From: Glandiceps talaboti
Taxonomy: Eukaryota; Hemichordata; Enteropneusta; Spengelidae
DNA: 64,000 nt
NCBI RefSeq assembly: GCF_964340395.1
Contig: NC_135560.1
Coordinates: forward strand, 9,256,098-9,320,097
Reading direction: 5' to 3'
Shown here: positions 11,791 through 30,304 of the stretch, piece after piece
How the letters are laid out: each line of letters begins with the position of its first letter
Position numbering within the stretch: position 1 is the first letter of the stretch
Translations under genes and position numbers: made by a program
Notes under the pieces: model-generated
What the model saw: only the letters and a program-made list of their open reading frames with translations
Databases searched by the model: none
Told to the model about the DNA's origin: nothing

Positions 11791-12742
11791 ACTGTGAGTT
11801 GTTATCTTTCTCTGCCATAATGACTATACTTCCTGTTCCCTTCTAACTCAGAGTAGGCGTTTTTGACTTCCAGGACAGTTACAGTATTATCAATACAATT
11901 CCATTTTTAGTCAAAGCACTCAGCATTCCCTTGCTCAGTATTACGAATGCCGATACAATGTTCTATTTGTATTACTGATGATGTTCTGTATTACTGATGA
12001 CTGAAATGTCAAGGCATCGACTTAAAAACCACACAGGTTATATCAAAGTGTGTTCAGTAATATTTGACGATGAGACTTCAGAAATTTCACAATTACCAAA
12101 GTTTAAAATTTCAAATATGTATCAATTTAAAAGTCTACAGGAAGAGAACTATACATATACACTTCACATCGACTTTGTTCCATTTATGATGATGTATGGA
12201 CACACTGCAGTCATGCTGGATTAGACTCAACAGTAGTACATTTTCTGTTTTATACGTGTCCATTAGTAACTACCTTGTTTTCTACACGTTGATCACACAT
12301 ATCACATATTGTTTACAATATTTGAAGATAAAATTACAAATTAATTTGTAATTGTGTCAAATAATTAATGTGGAAAAGGTTGAGGTCATTTCTGTCACAA
12401 CATGAAACTACTATTTTAATCAAATACTGAGCTGTTACAAAAATTGATACAATAACATAACTACTTATATTTTTTACTATTAATAACATGTAATCATTTT
12501 TGTCATGAAGCTTGGGCTCCAATGCTAATTAAGTGACCGGCATAACTTACAGCAAGTAATTCAACTGATGATGGTGAAATACACGACCTGGAATCCAGTA
12601 GCCTTTTCTAATATTATGAAAACTTACAATTTAGCATAATTATAAATATAGTAGTTTATTTATCTATTATTTATTAACACACACACACACATTTATGCAA
12701 GTGTGTATATACATGTGTATGTGTGTGTATGTATATATATAA

Positions 12743-17183
<4,441 letters not shown>

Positions 17184-17215
17184 CTTGTTGTTGGTGTTTG
17201 TGTTGCTGTTGCTGT

Positions 17216-17247
<32 letters not shown>

Positions 17248-17294
17248 TTGTTGCTGTTGTTGTTGTTGTTGTTGTTGCTGTTGTTGTTGTTGTT
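17184..17294. repeat. (GTT/GCT)n trinucleotide repeat
   Basis: About 110 bp of mixed GTT and GCT triplets. It yields poly-Leu, poly-Cys, poly-Val and poly-Asn frames, none with coding context. Confidence 0.9.
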
Positions 17295-19119
<1,825 letters not shown>

Positions 19120-20048
19120 AGAGAAGTATCCCGTATACGGTGTTCAGACCCATGTCTCAGCCATAAGGATTACATAGGACCATTGTTTAAGACCAACATT
19201 TGCCAGTTGTTCTTCTCATCCAAATTATAATCTATAAGCTAGATAATGCTATATTACCCCGTTTGATAATATGGTCGATCGGAAAAAATATGTTAAATAT
19301 AGAAAATCATTAATTAGCAAAACAAATTCCCCCCATCTACTTCAAATTGCTGTACATGTGTATTACTTCGAATATTGCATTCTAATTACCCAGATAATAG
19401 ATTGTAAAGATTAACATTCATCAGAGTCTGTTTATAATATACTAGTAATCAGGCGATCCATTTAATTAAAACGGTATTGCAAGGCAATTATTAGTATTAG
19501 TTTGAAGCTGTTCATCACACGCGTCACGATGTAAATTTCAATATCACACATACAATGGTTTTTAATTTGAAAAAGAAAATGTGATGAGCGTCTTATTTAA
19601 TCACGATGACCTGGTATTCTTACCCATCCCTTTGGTGGCATGTGAATGCGTAGTAAGTGATCCGTGCTATAATCCTCTATGACGCGTGGATCATGTACGT
19701 TTCTGACATCGCTTCAACGACCTTAGCTAAAACATCAGACTCGATCACCTACGGGGGGTTAAGAATCCACCCATGAAGATATAGCTTACATGATAATAAT
19801 TAAACTAAATTGTACTCACAAAGGTCTTTTTAAACACAAAAATCAAAAAGACACGATACTACCCAAATGTGTAATTGTGACTGAACGCTTTTGGGAATTG
19901 TAAATAAAAAATTAATATAGTTACGTTTTGGTCGTGATATGACGATCATCCGCTCTATACTACACAGCACTAAAGTGATATGCAACATGAATGAAACATG
20001 TGACGCTGTGTACCAGCGCAACACGCGTGTGTCCCGCATCGGGTTAGT
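19120..20048. other. Intergenic, no gene recognised
   Basis: No exon or repeat recognised beyond simple AT-richness. Confidence 0.4.
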
Positions 20049-20103
20049 CTGGTACAGTATTACGTATTAGTAACGAAGTTCTTAAAACGTAATACTGTAC
20101 CAG
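20049..20103. repeat. Perfect 17-bp inverted repeat
   Basis: Arm CTGGTACAGTATTACGT (20049-20065) is exactly complementary to ACGTAATACTGTACCAG (20087-20103), with a 21-nt loop. No homopolymer or microsatellite character. Confidence 0.9.
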
Positions 20104-21647
20104 TTTAGAACTCTAGAATAGCCTCGAGTACATGTATGCTATATATTGTATACGATAATATATTCTCGTCTCAGACTCTTTATTTGAGGTGAAACAACAT
20201 CACGACATATTGAACAGTTCACTTTTTAATTCCTAAGATTTGAAAATCCTGTCAGTATACTTCAGTGAGACTTGCCGTGCATTCAAAAGTCGGAGTTCGT
20301 ATTACAGCCTATTCCTGGAATCCATGGTGTGTTTTTTTTACTATGGTACGGTCCTTTTTATTTTTCGAAAAAGTTGAAAGGTATTTAGAAATGTCTATGA
20401 AATGCAGAATTATGGAATGAACTTATAGACTTGACTAAACCTTTTGCGGTCACGTCGCGCATATCAGTTGGCTGCTGAAAGAGGCATAGTACTATACGTA
20501 TCGGTCTCGTGCAGGAATATAACCCAAGCGACTAAAAAGTGAGAAATGAGTGGTCGCACTGTGGTCGCACTGAGAGTGCAATGGCGTGGAGTAGACATCG
20601 CATTAAATTTGCTAAAAAAAAGGAAAAGGGAATCTAAACGTTCAAAATATTTTTTTTTCATTATTTAAAAGGTCATATCCGCTCACACTTTCATTTGATG
20701 GTGCTTAATGCGACTTTGATAAGCAACGAAAATAAAACATTTAGTACACGTGACCATACATTTTAACACCAGTGCAAGAAATAATTATAGTTAAAGTGAA
20801 CCCGTTTAACCGTAAAATCCTAGACAATTGAGGGAGTGGGGGTATTAATTTATGTATCAGTATTGTTTTAATAACACCCAGGTTCTAGTAATAACCTGGG
20901 TTGACTACTTTAGATAGTTTCACCAAAATATGAAGCGGTGAAAGATGTCTCCATGGACGGGAATGAGTGCATCGCTGAAGTGGCGATATTAAAAGGAGGG
21001 AACGTTCTCCGTTATTTTATATGTACATATAAAGTTCTTTGTGGTAAAAGCGGGACATGTCAACTTAAACCATAGACCTTACACGACACTTGTTCACGCT
21101 CCTTGATGCCGTGTGTAATCCGTTTTAAACAAAAGTGGGGAATGTTGATTATACAAAGTGTCGTTCGGGTAGATCACGCAGCAGACTTAGACTGAGGGTA
21201 CCCGGTGAAAGGGAAGTCACGACCCGAGTATATAGGTTGCCCTATTGTATAACAGCATTAACACAAAGAGAAGCGTGGTGAAACGGCTCCTGTCTCAATT
21301 TATAATCTGTCCATTCACAATACAATACTGTGAATACTTCCTTGATCAATCCATATGAACTGCATGTGGGTGTATTTTCAATGTCGCACCGTACTCTACT
21401 AGTATAATATCAGGCTTAGGCTGGGAAAAGAGTTTACGGCGGGGGGATGACAAAACATGAGAATTCAAAGGGGGTATGAAAATTCTGATGGTCTGAAAAG
21501 GGAAAGGTGATATATTTTGTTCATGATCTTGAATCAAATTTAACCTCAGGAACAGTCGTTTATCGAGTAAATTATTTAAAAAAAAGCTTCTCGCGGCTAT
21601 GCCACAATAACTTCTAAAACATATATTCAGTGATGAGGTGGGTGACA
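20104..21647. other. Intergenic, no gene recognised
   Basis: No protein similarity or splice-supported exon recognised. Confidence 0.4.
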
Positions 21648-21651
21648 GCCA

Positions 21652-21667
21652 TGTCTGTCTGTCTGCC

Positions 21668-21733
<66 letters not shown>

Positions 21734-21767
21734 CATCTCTCTGTCTGTCTCTGTCTCTGTATCTGTC

Positions 21768-21857
<90 letters not shown>

Positions 21858-21861
21858 CTCT
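21652..21861. repeat. Compound microsatellite (GTCT)n-(CT)n
   Basis: CTGT units at 21652-21730, a mixed stretch, then (CT)n at 21776-21861. Same two motifs, in the opposite strand order, as the compound tract at 18.9 kb. Confidence 0.95.
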
Positions 21862-22904
21862 GATGTACTGATGTGTTAATCTGATAGCTCTTGTTTTCCT
21901 CAGGAATATCGAAGTATTAAAGTAATACGCCCCGCCCCGTAAACAGTCTAGACCGACCCTGTCGAAAGTCAAAATATACAATATGATGGAGGTAAACGTT
22001 TTATATTTATAGACGGAGATCAACCTATACCATGCAATCAGATCTGTTCGAAACCCTTCGTTTGAACAGCTTTTAATTCAAGAAAGCCAAAGAAATGTGT
22101 AATTTTGGGCGACATGAAGTGATATTACCATGCATAGTACAACACTTACGTGTCTTCTCTACCAATTGATAAGGTGATACATTAGTTAGAAGACATTTTA
22201 CTAAGTTGTTTGGATAATTTGAGCATCAAAAGTGAAAAGAACTATAACACAGAATCATATCAAGTAGGCGACAATGTGTTCCAATGAGATATGTTCATTA
22301 TATTAGTACGTGTAATTGATCGATTGATCTTCTTGAACTCATTTCTAATTACGTCATCTCCCGACCTGTACAGATTAAGTGGAATAGCTCCCCCTACGAT
22401 AACAAATGAGAGTAAAAATTGTATAGAGATTTTATACGTTCATTCAGTCGCATGATGGCGCTATGACCAAAACGGAATCCTGCAATCAAAGTCAAACATC
22501 TACTTTTAATACTCGAAGACATGGTACTGATACACTCAACAAAGTGATCCGTAGTCCGTCTTGAGACTTGTATCTCAAGTTAAAGCAATTTTTTTTCCAA
22601 TTTGGGCAAAGAAAATGAAATGTAATGCAATGACATCTTTGGTATATGTAAACACTGTTTAGAAAGATTACACTCAGATACGAAAACAGTGATTTGATAA
22701 CATGGTATTAGTAAGTAGTGTTTTTGCCATTAACATAACTTCAGGTCATATTTCCTCTAATTGTATGGACTAGATTACCTTGTGTTTGTTTGCCAATGTG
22801 TAAAATGGTGTTTTTAATTTCAACCACTGCTAATGGACCTACAGGTGTATTTTTGGCAGAGTAATTGTTGCAACCCACACAATTATTGTATGAAATGCTT
22901 TTAA
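21862..22904. other. Intergenic, no gene recognised
   Basis: Nothing recognised on either strand. Confidence 0.4.
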
Positions 22905-23035
22905 TGAATATTTATTATTGCTATGGGTGTGGTCACGGCCATGTGTTGTTGCTATGTGTGGTCATGGTCATGTATTGTTGCTATGGGTGTGGTCATGGTT
23001 ATGTATTGTTCCTATGAGTTTGGTCATAACCCCAG
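22905..23035. repeat. Short tandem repeat, period about 33-36 bp
   Basis: Four diverged units built on TTGCTATGGGTGTGGTCA, CGGCCATGTG / TGGTCATGTA. Lies about 0.7 kb downstream of the dehydratase stop codon. Confidence 0.7.
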
Positions 23036-23724
23036 TCCACTCAGTACCATTTAAGCTTCTCTGTAGCAAATGGAAAAACAAGCTTTCTTCGACTTCTTCT
23101 GCATGAGTAGACTTGCTTTTCTCACTCTTTCTTTGAATAAATTGTTTAAACACAAGTGTGTTTTTTGTTTGAAATAGCGGCCTGGGTGAGTGATTGCAAA
23201 CAGTCAGGTGAACACTGAGCCTTAGCAGACTACTAGTCACTGGGGAAAATAAAACAAAGTTGACCACATTTTCCTTCACAAAATTCAAAATGAATAACAA
23301 ATTCAAAATGTTTGAAGTTTATGAGACAAAAAAATTCTCTCAAGGGACTGGTGTCAGTCTACAACAAGAGAAGAAAAAAATTACTTTGACTTGCAAGAAT
23401 ATCTCATAAATGCTGGCTACTTGTGCAATGCATCATGGTACTGGTGAGTTGACCAATCAGAATGATCTGTCTTTGTATCACAATCTTGGCTCAGATAAGG
23501 GGTCATGAAGTGTCAATCATGGACGTTGGGTCAAAGTTCATCAATCTTGTAACATACTTTGACAAACACCAACACACAGCCCTTTGATAAAATCTATATT
23601 ATATTTCAATATTAATAAAAACTTACATTTCAATCATGATTTTGATTCATCTGTAAAAAGTGTTTGATTCATATCTAGATTTGTTGTCTTCAATGTCAAT
23701 GTCAAGGTCAGTGTCATATATCTA
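23036..23724. other. Downstream flank of the dehydratase gene
   Basis: No coding feature recognised; expected to hold the 3' UTR of the minus-strand dehydratase gene. Confidence 0.4.
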
Positions 23725-24221
23725 TTATGGTATCTGACCTTGCATTAGTTTCATCAATTTGTCTTTGTCGATATTCCCTCCTGACACTACACAAACAATA
23801 TTACCATCCCCGGCAAGACCCGCGAGTGCTGCAGCAACCGGTGCAGCACCAGCACCTTCTGCAACAACGCGGTTTCTTTCCATGAGTAAAACTACAGCTT
23901 CTGCTACTTGTTGTAATGTCAGAACCAATGAGTCATCTATCAAATTAGACACAAGATTCCACATGTCTGGTAAAACACACTTAGATCCCATGCCATCCAC
24001 AAAGCTGGATGTGTATCCACAACTTGTTGGTTGCCCGGCAGCAAGGGATGCAGAAAGCGGAGCAGCTGTTTCAACCTCACAGGCATAGATCTTAGTATCC
24101 GGTTTAAATGACTTGATGGCGGATGCTATCCCGCAACTTAAACCACCCCCACCATATGGAATGATAACTGCATCAACATCTGGAAGGTCTTCTAGGATTT
24201 CCATTCCAATTGTTCCATTTC
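23725..24221 (-). CDS. Dehydratase exon 3
   Basis: Acceptor TAG|GAAATGG; phase 1 junction rebuilds VMAGNGTIGMEI, a conserved segment of the family. Carries the tetraglycine loop and the SGGNID motif; ends with TAA after QGQIP. Confidence 0.9.
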
Positions 24222-27200
24222 CTACCAAAGTAATGGATTAGGGAAGAACAACATTTACTCTTAGCAGGTGATTTTCCCAATTAAAAATTTTTATAACGGG
24301 ATGAGGTAAACGGGAAGGATCATTATGACATTAATCAACAGCACAAGATTACTGTTTCAAAAAGAAAAAACAAACTGTGGAACTTGAAATATTTGAACAG
24401 TAACATTAATTTTATTCTATAAAGCTCGCTCAATATAGTATGTATGTGACTATTATCTGAAAAGTGGAAAATTTCATCAAACTAGGAATCAAACACAATT
24501 TCTGTCTAAGCTGTGTGGTTTGGCAAAACGTTTGAATAATTTGCCAAAAGTAATGTGACTTTTACCTGCCATAACATCTACATCTGCAACTGGGTGAATA
24601 AACTGCCCTGTCATTCCAGGATAATCATGTTCACACATCACCTGCCACCAGGAATCATACGGAACCTTTTTGATATCAACCTTGCCACCACCATGTCTTT
24701 GGATTGCTTCTAGTTTGGTCTTTGGTGCATTCTCTGGCACAATCACAGAGTATGGGACATCTATTTCCCTTGTACTCCATGCCAAGCCTTGTGCAAAGTT
24801 ACCAGCACTAGCGGTGTAAACGCCACCATCTTTCAAGTTTTCTTGTGGAAGACATTGGAGAGCATTATAGGCACCTCTGAGTTTAAAAGAACCAATTGGC
24901 TGTAAATTTTCAAGTTTGAGATAAATCTGCAAAAAAGAACATAATATCAATCAACCCTTTCATTTTCACTAGTTTTGTGACATATGTTACTATACTCTGT
25001 CACTTCAATTACACAAAATTAGAACTACATTTTTTTTCTACATTTCATCTTTTTAGGAGAAAAAAGAATATTACCCTCAAGTACTTGAGAAAACAGACCC
25101 ATTATTCTCATGCGTAGGTCCCGACATTAGATATCCGAATATGCATGAAAACAGTAATGGGTCTGAAACCACTTATAACTTTGTCACCAACTATTGAGCA
25201 ATGATAAATGATGCATCATTTGGAATATAGCTTTAGGGAGCCTAATCACACTCTTTTAGCTGAATTACAAAAAATGTTGTTTTTTTTGTAAACTGGGCAT
25301 CAGAAGTCATCAACGACTTGCAAAAATGAGATACAGGAACTGGCTTGATATACCTTGTTTTATTTCCACAGTTTGCATAGTCATTTACATTATTTGTAGT
25401 CTAGTTCGTATATGGTATTGTTACCATTTACACCACTTAGTTAGCGACCACATTGGCATCCAGACTAAATAGTCTAGTTAGTCCCCGCCGGACAAAGTCC
25501 GGGACGGGGACTTATGGATTGGGTTCTGTCCGTCTGTCTGGAGCCGATTCTTGGAGATGCCTGGACCGATTTTTTTCAAACTTGGTACAGGGGCAACATA
25601 CTATGGCATACATATGCACGTCAATTTGTTTCATGATATGATCCAATATGGCCGCCCAGCAGCCATTTTATTTGCGAATTTTCCATGTCCAAAGCCATAA
25701 CTCAGACATGATTGAACAGATCTCATTCAAAGTTGGCATTAGGACAGTGTTCTATGACATACATGTGCATATCAATTTTTGTCGTGATACAATCTGATAT
25801 GGCTGCCTGGCAGCCATTCTGTTAGCGCAGTTTTCATGTCCAAAGCCATAACTCAGACATGCTTGAACAGGTTTCCCCCCCCCCTCCCCCCGTACCCAAC
25901 CCATCCTTTATTGTTGAATGGTTTATTCCATAACGTCATCATCTTGAAGAGTAGGCATGTCCCATGTCCAATGAGCAGACACAACATATCTAAGTCTGTT
26001 TGATTTAGGTTCACAAATGTTGTTGCGTGATCAGAGCTAGTGATATCAAAAACAACCATATGAGGCCAAACAACATTAACCAGGTTTGAAAATGACAACA
26101 TAAACTGCCATTCCCTTAAAACCCAATCATAGCGGGGACTATGTCATTCTCAATGACTTGTTCCTACATGGTATCATTACCATTTACACCTGCCACTTCA
26201 TTAGAGAGCAAATTACACTATTTGAGTAGTTACCCTTTCCTCTATAATAATAATAATAACAACCAATCATTTATTAAAATCTTGTACCATGCCATGAGAG
26301 AAAAAGTCAGCTTTTCGAACAGTATCTTTAAAAAGTGTATTATTGGTAACAGTTATCATTCACAATGATCAAGATTTTAATGCCTGGTTATAAGGCCTAA
26401 AAAAAGTGTTTGGTTCAAGTTACCCAACCCCACCTAGTTTTTCACTGCCGACCCTAAATCTTTTTATGTATTCAAGAAAAAAATAATAAAATCATGAAAA
26501 TTGTGTGAAATCTCAATAGAAACAGGGATGTTGAAACTGACATCAATTTAAACAGACACTCTAACACTGTTCTTCCAATCTGTAATGGCTGTACATCTGA
26601 TGGGAAGAACTATATAACATAACAGAGGCCATATGGAAAACAACAAAAAACACAACTACCTGAACTAGACACTCACATATGAAAAAAAAATTGAAAAAAT
26701 CTCTATCCTATCCCACATATTCTAAAACTGAGCATAAACCACATAATCTATAGAGGAAAACAGTGAATGCCTCAATAACATTCAACTTACGAGTAGAAAA
26801 AAACCTGCCAACTATTATAAAATAACTCTTTCTATTTCAACTTCAAATATGTACATTTCACCAATACACTTACAAGGCCAAAAACATAATTATTTTAGTG
26901 GGATCAAATTCAGATTTAAACTAAAAATAAGACATATCTAAGGTTTAATTGACAAATCAAAACTTAGCTTTGTGGTCGACGGGAAACGCCCACATGACAG
27001 ACTACATCATAGGGGCGTGAAGTACTTCTTAGATTCTCGTTTTTCTTGTCTCCGTGCCCGATATTAATATGTATATGCTTACTGAGGATACATTTTGTTT
27101 GCTCTGCTGAGCAGGGACAATAAGGTAAACAGTTAGGTATACTGTTCGTACGAATGCAAAAGTTTTCTTCACGACATTAATCAAACTGTTAATCATTACA

Positions 27201-27442
27201 TATGCATAACAATATCACCGGTTAAATCTTGAGACGACTCGGACAATGTTTACCTTTCTGTTGGGGGTTCTTTCATCGTTTAGCGGGACAAGCGGGGTAC
27301 GGAAGGCCTTTCCCTTTATTCTTGTTTGGGCATCGCGTATTCGACTGACAGGAATGGATGTCAACTTTGTCAAATCTTTGTCGAAGCGTTCCTCCTGAAA
27401 GTCTTTCCGTTCAGCAGATGGATCTGTGTTGTCGATGTTCAT
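23725..27442 (-). CDS. PLP-dependent threonine/serine dehydratase-like enzyme
   Basis: Complete three-exon gene on the minus strand: 27254-27442, 24566-24926 and 23725-24221 (1047 nt, 348 aa); phases close exactly. The protein is a fold-type II PLP enzyme of the threonine dehydratase/serine racemase family. Visible motifs: the PLP lysine K78 in GSFKLRGA, the Asn loop SAGNFAQG (103-110), the tetraglycine phosphate loop YGGGGLSCG (207-210) and SGGNID (330-335). It has no C-terminal ACT regulatory domain, and 348 aa suits the short, catabolic type. Expected chemistry is deamination of Thr or Ser (or racemisation or a related elimination); the exact substrate cannot be read from sequence. Intron 1 (2.3 kb) holds two dispersed repeats. 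It is divergent from TMEM186, with start codons 1.5 kb apart. Family assignment is firm; specificity is open. Confidence 0.9.
24566..24926 (-). CDS. Dehydratase exon 2
   Basis: Acceptor TTGCAG|ATTTATC, donor GCAG|GTAAAAG. Begins exactly at IYLKLENLQPIGSFKLRGA, with the PLP lysine, and includes ENAPKTKLEAIQRHGG. Confidence 0.9.
25460..25870 (+). repeat. Dispersed repeat with internal 150-bp tandem units
   Basis: Starts with a GC-rich hairpin (GTCCCCGCCGGAC / GTCCGGGACGGGGAC), followed by CTGTCCGTCTGTC, and then about two diverged copies of a 150-bp unit containing TCCAAAGCCATAACTCAGAC and a block reading ATATGGCnGCC. Related to positions 1-130 in inverse orientation. Located in intron 1 of the dehydratase gene. 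Confidence 0.75.
26393..26756. repeat. Dispersed element, copy 1 (right end lost)
   Basis: Starts AGGCCTAAAAAAAGTGTTTG, then GTTACCCAACCCCACCTAG and TTTTTCACTGCCGACCC. The same blocks occur in order at 29.65 kb and, inverted, at 45.25 kb. It ends in a segment shared with copy 2 (GAACTAGACACTCACATATG) but lacks the copy 2 right terminus. Intron 1 of the dehydratase gene. Confidence 0.75.
27254..27442 (-). CDS. Dehydratase exon 1 with start codon
   Basis: ATG at 27442; donor AGAAAG|GTAAAC, phase 0. Encodes 63 residues ending in the family motif FRTPLVPLNDERTPNRK, which continues directly into exon 2 (IYLKLEN). No organelle presequence is evident. Confidence 0.85.
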
Positions 27443-27869
27443 TTTTCCTGGACTCCGCCAATCATTACCACTGTTAGAGAAAGCGTGGAGTATGAATGAC
27501 CAATCACATAAGTGTTAAACTAAATAAGGGTTAAAGGTAAGGGTCACGGCTCCGGTCATCAACACTTGAGGGCTCCCAACACATGTGCTACCTAGCTGAG
27601 CTTCAGGCTAGATCACATGCAAATGACTGCTGCATGCTGTACAAAGCCAACACGTTTGTCTTCAAGAGTGAATATTGAAGTTGTCCGTACGGTATGTGTC
27701 ATATATAATCATTCATCGAATCAAATAACTGTTTCCGCCCATGTGGTGATATCCAAATCATCATGAGGGTTGTGCAGAAGGCACTTCACAGTTTACTCAG
27801 TTCAGTCTCAACGCGTCCACATCCCCGGCCACATCCCTCATCTTTCATCAACTTGAAGTTGTAACAAAT
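27443..27869. promoter_or_regulatory. Shared upstream region of two divergent genes
   Basis: First part of the 1.47 kb between the dehydratase ATG (minus) and the TMEM186 ATG (plus). It must hold the dehydratase promoter; no TATA box or clear core element was recognised. Confidence 0.3.
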
Positions 27870-27926
27870 CCGTGTACATTGTATCATAGACAGTGGAGGG
27901 GACTCTCCACTGTCTATGATTGTACA
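27870..27926. repeat. Near-perfect inverted repeat
   Basis: Arms ATCATAGACAGTGGAG and CTCCACTGTCTATGAT (16 bp, exact) around a 6-nt loop, extended outward by GTGTACA/TGTACAC with a 4-nt bulge on the left. Confidence 0.9.
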
Positions 27927-27993
27927 CAATTTGGTATACATACATAGCAATCACGGTACCTCAATATAAGTTCTAATATTTACAAATTGTATG

Positions 27994-28287
27994 ACATACA
28001 TACATACATACATACATACATACATACATACATACATACATACATACATACATACATACATGCATGCATGCATGCATGCATGCATGCATGCATACATACA
28101 TACATACATACATACATACATACATACATACATACATACATACATACATACATACATACATACATACATACATACACATAGTGACATACATACATACATA
28201 CATACATACTTACATACATACATACACAATATACACACACACACGCAGAGACATTTATGCGTGCGTGCACACGCACGTGTGTATGTA

Positions 28288-28322
<35 letters not shown>

Positions 28323-28400
28323 ATGTCACTATGTGTATGTATGTATGTATGTATGTACGTACGTATGTATGTATGTATGTATGTGTGTATGTATGTATCA
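27994..28400. repeat. (CATA)n-(CATG)n array facing (GTAT)n array
   Basis: CATA units at 27994-28230, interrupted by CATG units at about 28060-28092, then a 70-bp mixed spacer, then GTAT units at about 28296-28400 in inverse sense. The two halves are complementary over about 100 bp. All ORFs here are repeat artefacts. Confidence 0.95.
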
Positions 28401-28454
28401 TACATGGGACATTGCTGCATAGGAGTCAGAAGTAATGTAGTCAAGTTGAACAAT

Positions 28455-28740
28455 GAATATTCATGAGATGTTTTACACTGAAATGTATAGGCACTAAGGA
28501 CCTATAAATATTCAGTGTGCTGCTCGACTATTGCTTCTGCTGAATCCCATGATGCAATAGCCCATAGTAAAAATACCCTATAAAGCCACAAGATCAACTT
28601 GATGTTTCTCTGAAATTACAAGTAATTGTAAGTTGATGTACCATAAAATGACTCCCCAGAATCCATAGTTTAGGAAAATGTCTCTATTTCCTGGAGTAGT
28701 GTTCCCCTTTAATGATTATTGAGCAGCTTATGTAATTAGT
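28455..28740. repeat. Diverged dispersed repeat, pair with 40.55-40.77 kb
   Basis: Shares with 40.55-40.77 kb, in the same order, a TATTCATGA segment, then AAATGACTCnCCAGAA, TTTAGGAAAAT and TTTCCTGGAGT. Confidence 0.55.
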
Positions 28741-28852
28741 CAAAATGTCGTTTTATAGCTAAGATTTGTTGCATCATCAAAGAATCATAGCAAATATAAA
28801 ACCATGAAAAATTTTAATTTCATATCTCATATTTACTACTATGTTCAATATT

Positions 28853-28916
28853 ACAGTCAACCACAGGACAAAAAACGTGGCAATCAAGCAATTTGTACTG
28901 ATGTAGAAGGGGAATT
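28853..28916 (+). other. Possible 5' UTR acceptor of TMEM186
   Basis: The sequence TTCAATATTACAG|TCAACC ends about 60 nt before the TMEM186 ATG and could be a 3' splice site for an upstream non-coding exon. Inference from the motif only. Confidence 0.3.
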
Positions 28917-29615
28917 ATGTCATTTGCACGTATGGTTCTCTATGGGCTTGGTAATGGAAGATTTCACATGTTTAGAGTGACATTGTCATCGCAACGAACA
29001 CCATGGATTAAGTCAAATACGAGACTTTTCTGCTTTCAAAATGGGCTGTTCAGTAAATCTAGTGGTACTCCCACTGGAAAGAATGTGTCTACCATTACGA
29101 AAGCACCTGGTAAGCCCCCTGCATCAAATTTGTCAACTCCTGCAGAATATACTGTCATATATAAACTGCCGTTCATTCGTGCACTGCGAAGCTTCTCTCG
29201 TGTGAAATTAGCACAAACTGCGTTCACCATATTATTATTACCGCCATTAGCATTTATGAAAATGGAAGGAATCATATCAAGTGACACGTTGAAGTATTCG
29301 GTCTACCTAGCAGTTCTTGCAATGGTGTTGCTATACAGCATGAGTTACTTCCTCAGAAGAATTATTGGAGTAATGGCAGTGAACAACAAAATGGACGTTT
29401 TACGAGTTTCTCATTTGACGTTTTGGGGGCGCCGACACAATTTTGAAGTTCCTATATCAGATGTGAAGCCATTGACAGAAGTTGGAGACAAACAAATAGA
29501 AACACTAAGAAAATTCCAATTATATAGTTCTAATCAAACTCTCTACTACACCTTAAGGTTTGGTTTGGTAACCAATAGAGAGAAATTTGAAGCAGTGTTT
29601 GGAAGACGTGGATAA
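28917..29615 (+). CDS. TMEM186, mitochondrial inner-membrane protein
   Basis: Single-exon ORF of 232 aa. Family knowledge: TMEM186 is a two-pass mitochondrial protein that takes part in complex I assembly. Seen here: a basic, acid-poor N-terminus of about 75 residues suited to a mitochondrial targeting sequence; the conserved start of the core YKLPFIRALRSFSRVKLAQT; two hydrophobic segments at about 97-115 and 124-146; the motif SYFLRRIIG; and the strongly conserved VLRVSHLTFWGRR (161-173), followed by DVKPLTEVGD. The total length is close to that of vertebrate homologues. The ATG at 28917 is the first in frame; Met6 is an alternative. A dispersed TIR element begins 32 nt after the stop codon. 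Identification is by recalled similarity of the core. Confidence 0.9.
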   Translation: MSFARMVLYGLGNGRFHMFRVTLSSQRTPWIKSNTRLFCFQNGLFSKSSGTPTGKNVSTITKAPGKPPASNLSTPAEYTVIYKLPFIRALRSFSRVKLAQTAFTILLLPPLAFMKMEGIISSDTLKYSVYLAVLAMVLLYSMSYFLRRIIGVMAVNNKMDVLRVSHLTFWGRRHNFEVPISDVKPLTEVGDKQIETLRKFQLYSSNQTLYYTLRFGLVTNREKFEAVFGRRG

Positions 29616-29647
29616 ATGATCAGCAGACATTATATACTTTTGATAAA

Positions 29648-30148
29648 GCCTAAAAAAAAATTGTTTGGTTCCGGTTACCTGACCCCACCTAGTTTTTCAC
29701 TGCTGACCCTAAACTTTTTTTAATGAATTTTGAAGAAAAAAATTTATACAAAATCGCAAAAATTGTGAAGTTTGACAAGAAACATTCTCACAAACCAGAG
29801 CTATTATTTCGAAATAAAACAGTACGGACCGACTCATTAAGAACGGTGCTGTAAAACGGTCATGGTTTGTGATGATGCGCAAGAAATAGTGGATTTGGAA
29901 ACTGACATCAACTTAGAAAGACAATATAAAACCATTCTTCCAATATGTAAGGGCTGTACATCTGATGACAAGAAACCAGTAACACAGAGACCATATGGAA
30001 GACATCGTAAACATACATGTATCTACCTGAACTAGACACTCACATATGAAAAAAAATATATATATAAAAATAAAACAAAAAATCTACCTACCCCACCTAT
30101 TCTAAAATTGAGCATAATCGGAACCACATAATTTTTTTTATTAGGCCT
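29648..30148. mobile_element. Dispersed TIR element, copy 2
   Basis: Ends AGCCTAAAAAAAAATTGTTT (left) and, on the complementary strand, AGGCCTAATAAAAAAAATTA (right); both continue to GGTTCCG, so the terminal inverted repeats are about 33 bp. Internal sequence is shared with copy 1 at 26.4 kb; the left end is shared with 45.25 kb. No coding capacity. Starts 32 nt downstream of TMEM186. Confidence 0.75.
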
Positions 30149-30304
30149 AAGGTTTAGAACTTTTGACTGTGAAATCTGGTAGGTTACATGTACTAGAACA
30201 TAGTTCTTGTTTGTAGGGTTTCAATAAATTTTTAATTTTTCTTGTATGCTGCTCATTTAAGATGCACAAACTTTTTGTTATCAATATTGTTTTTTTTTAA
30301 ATAA

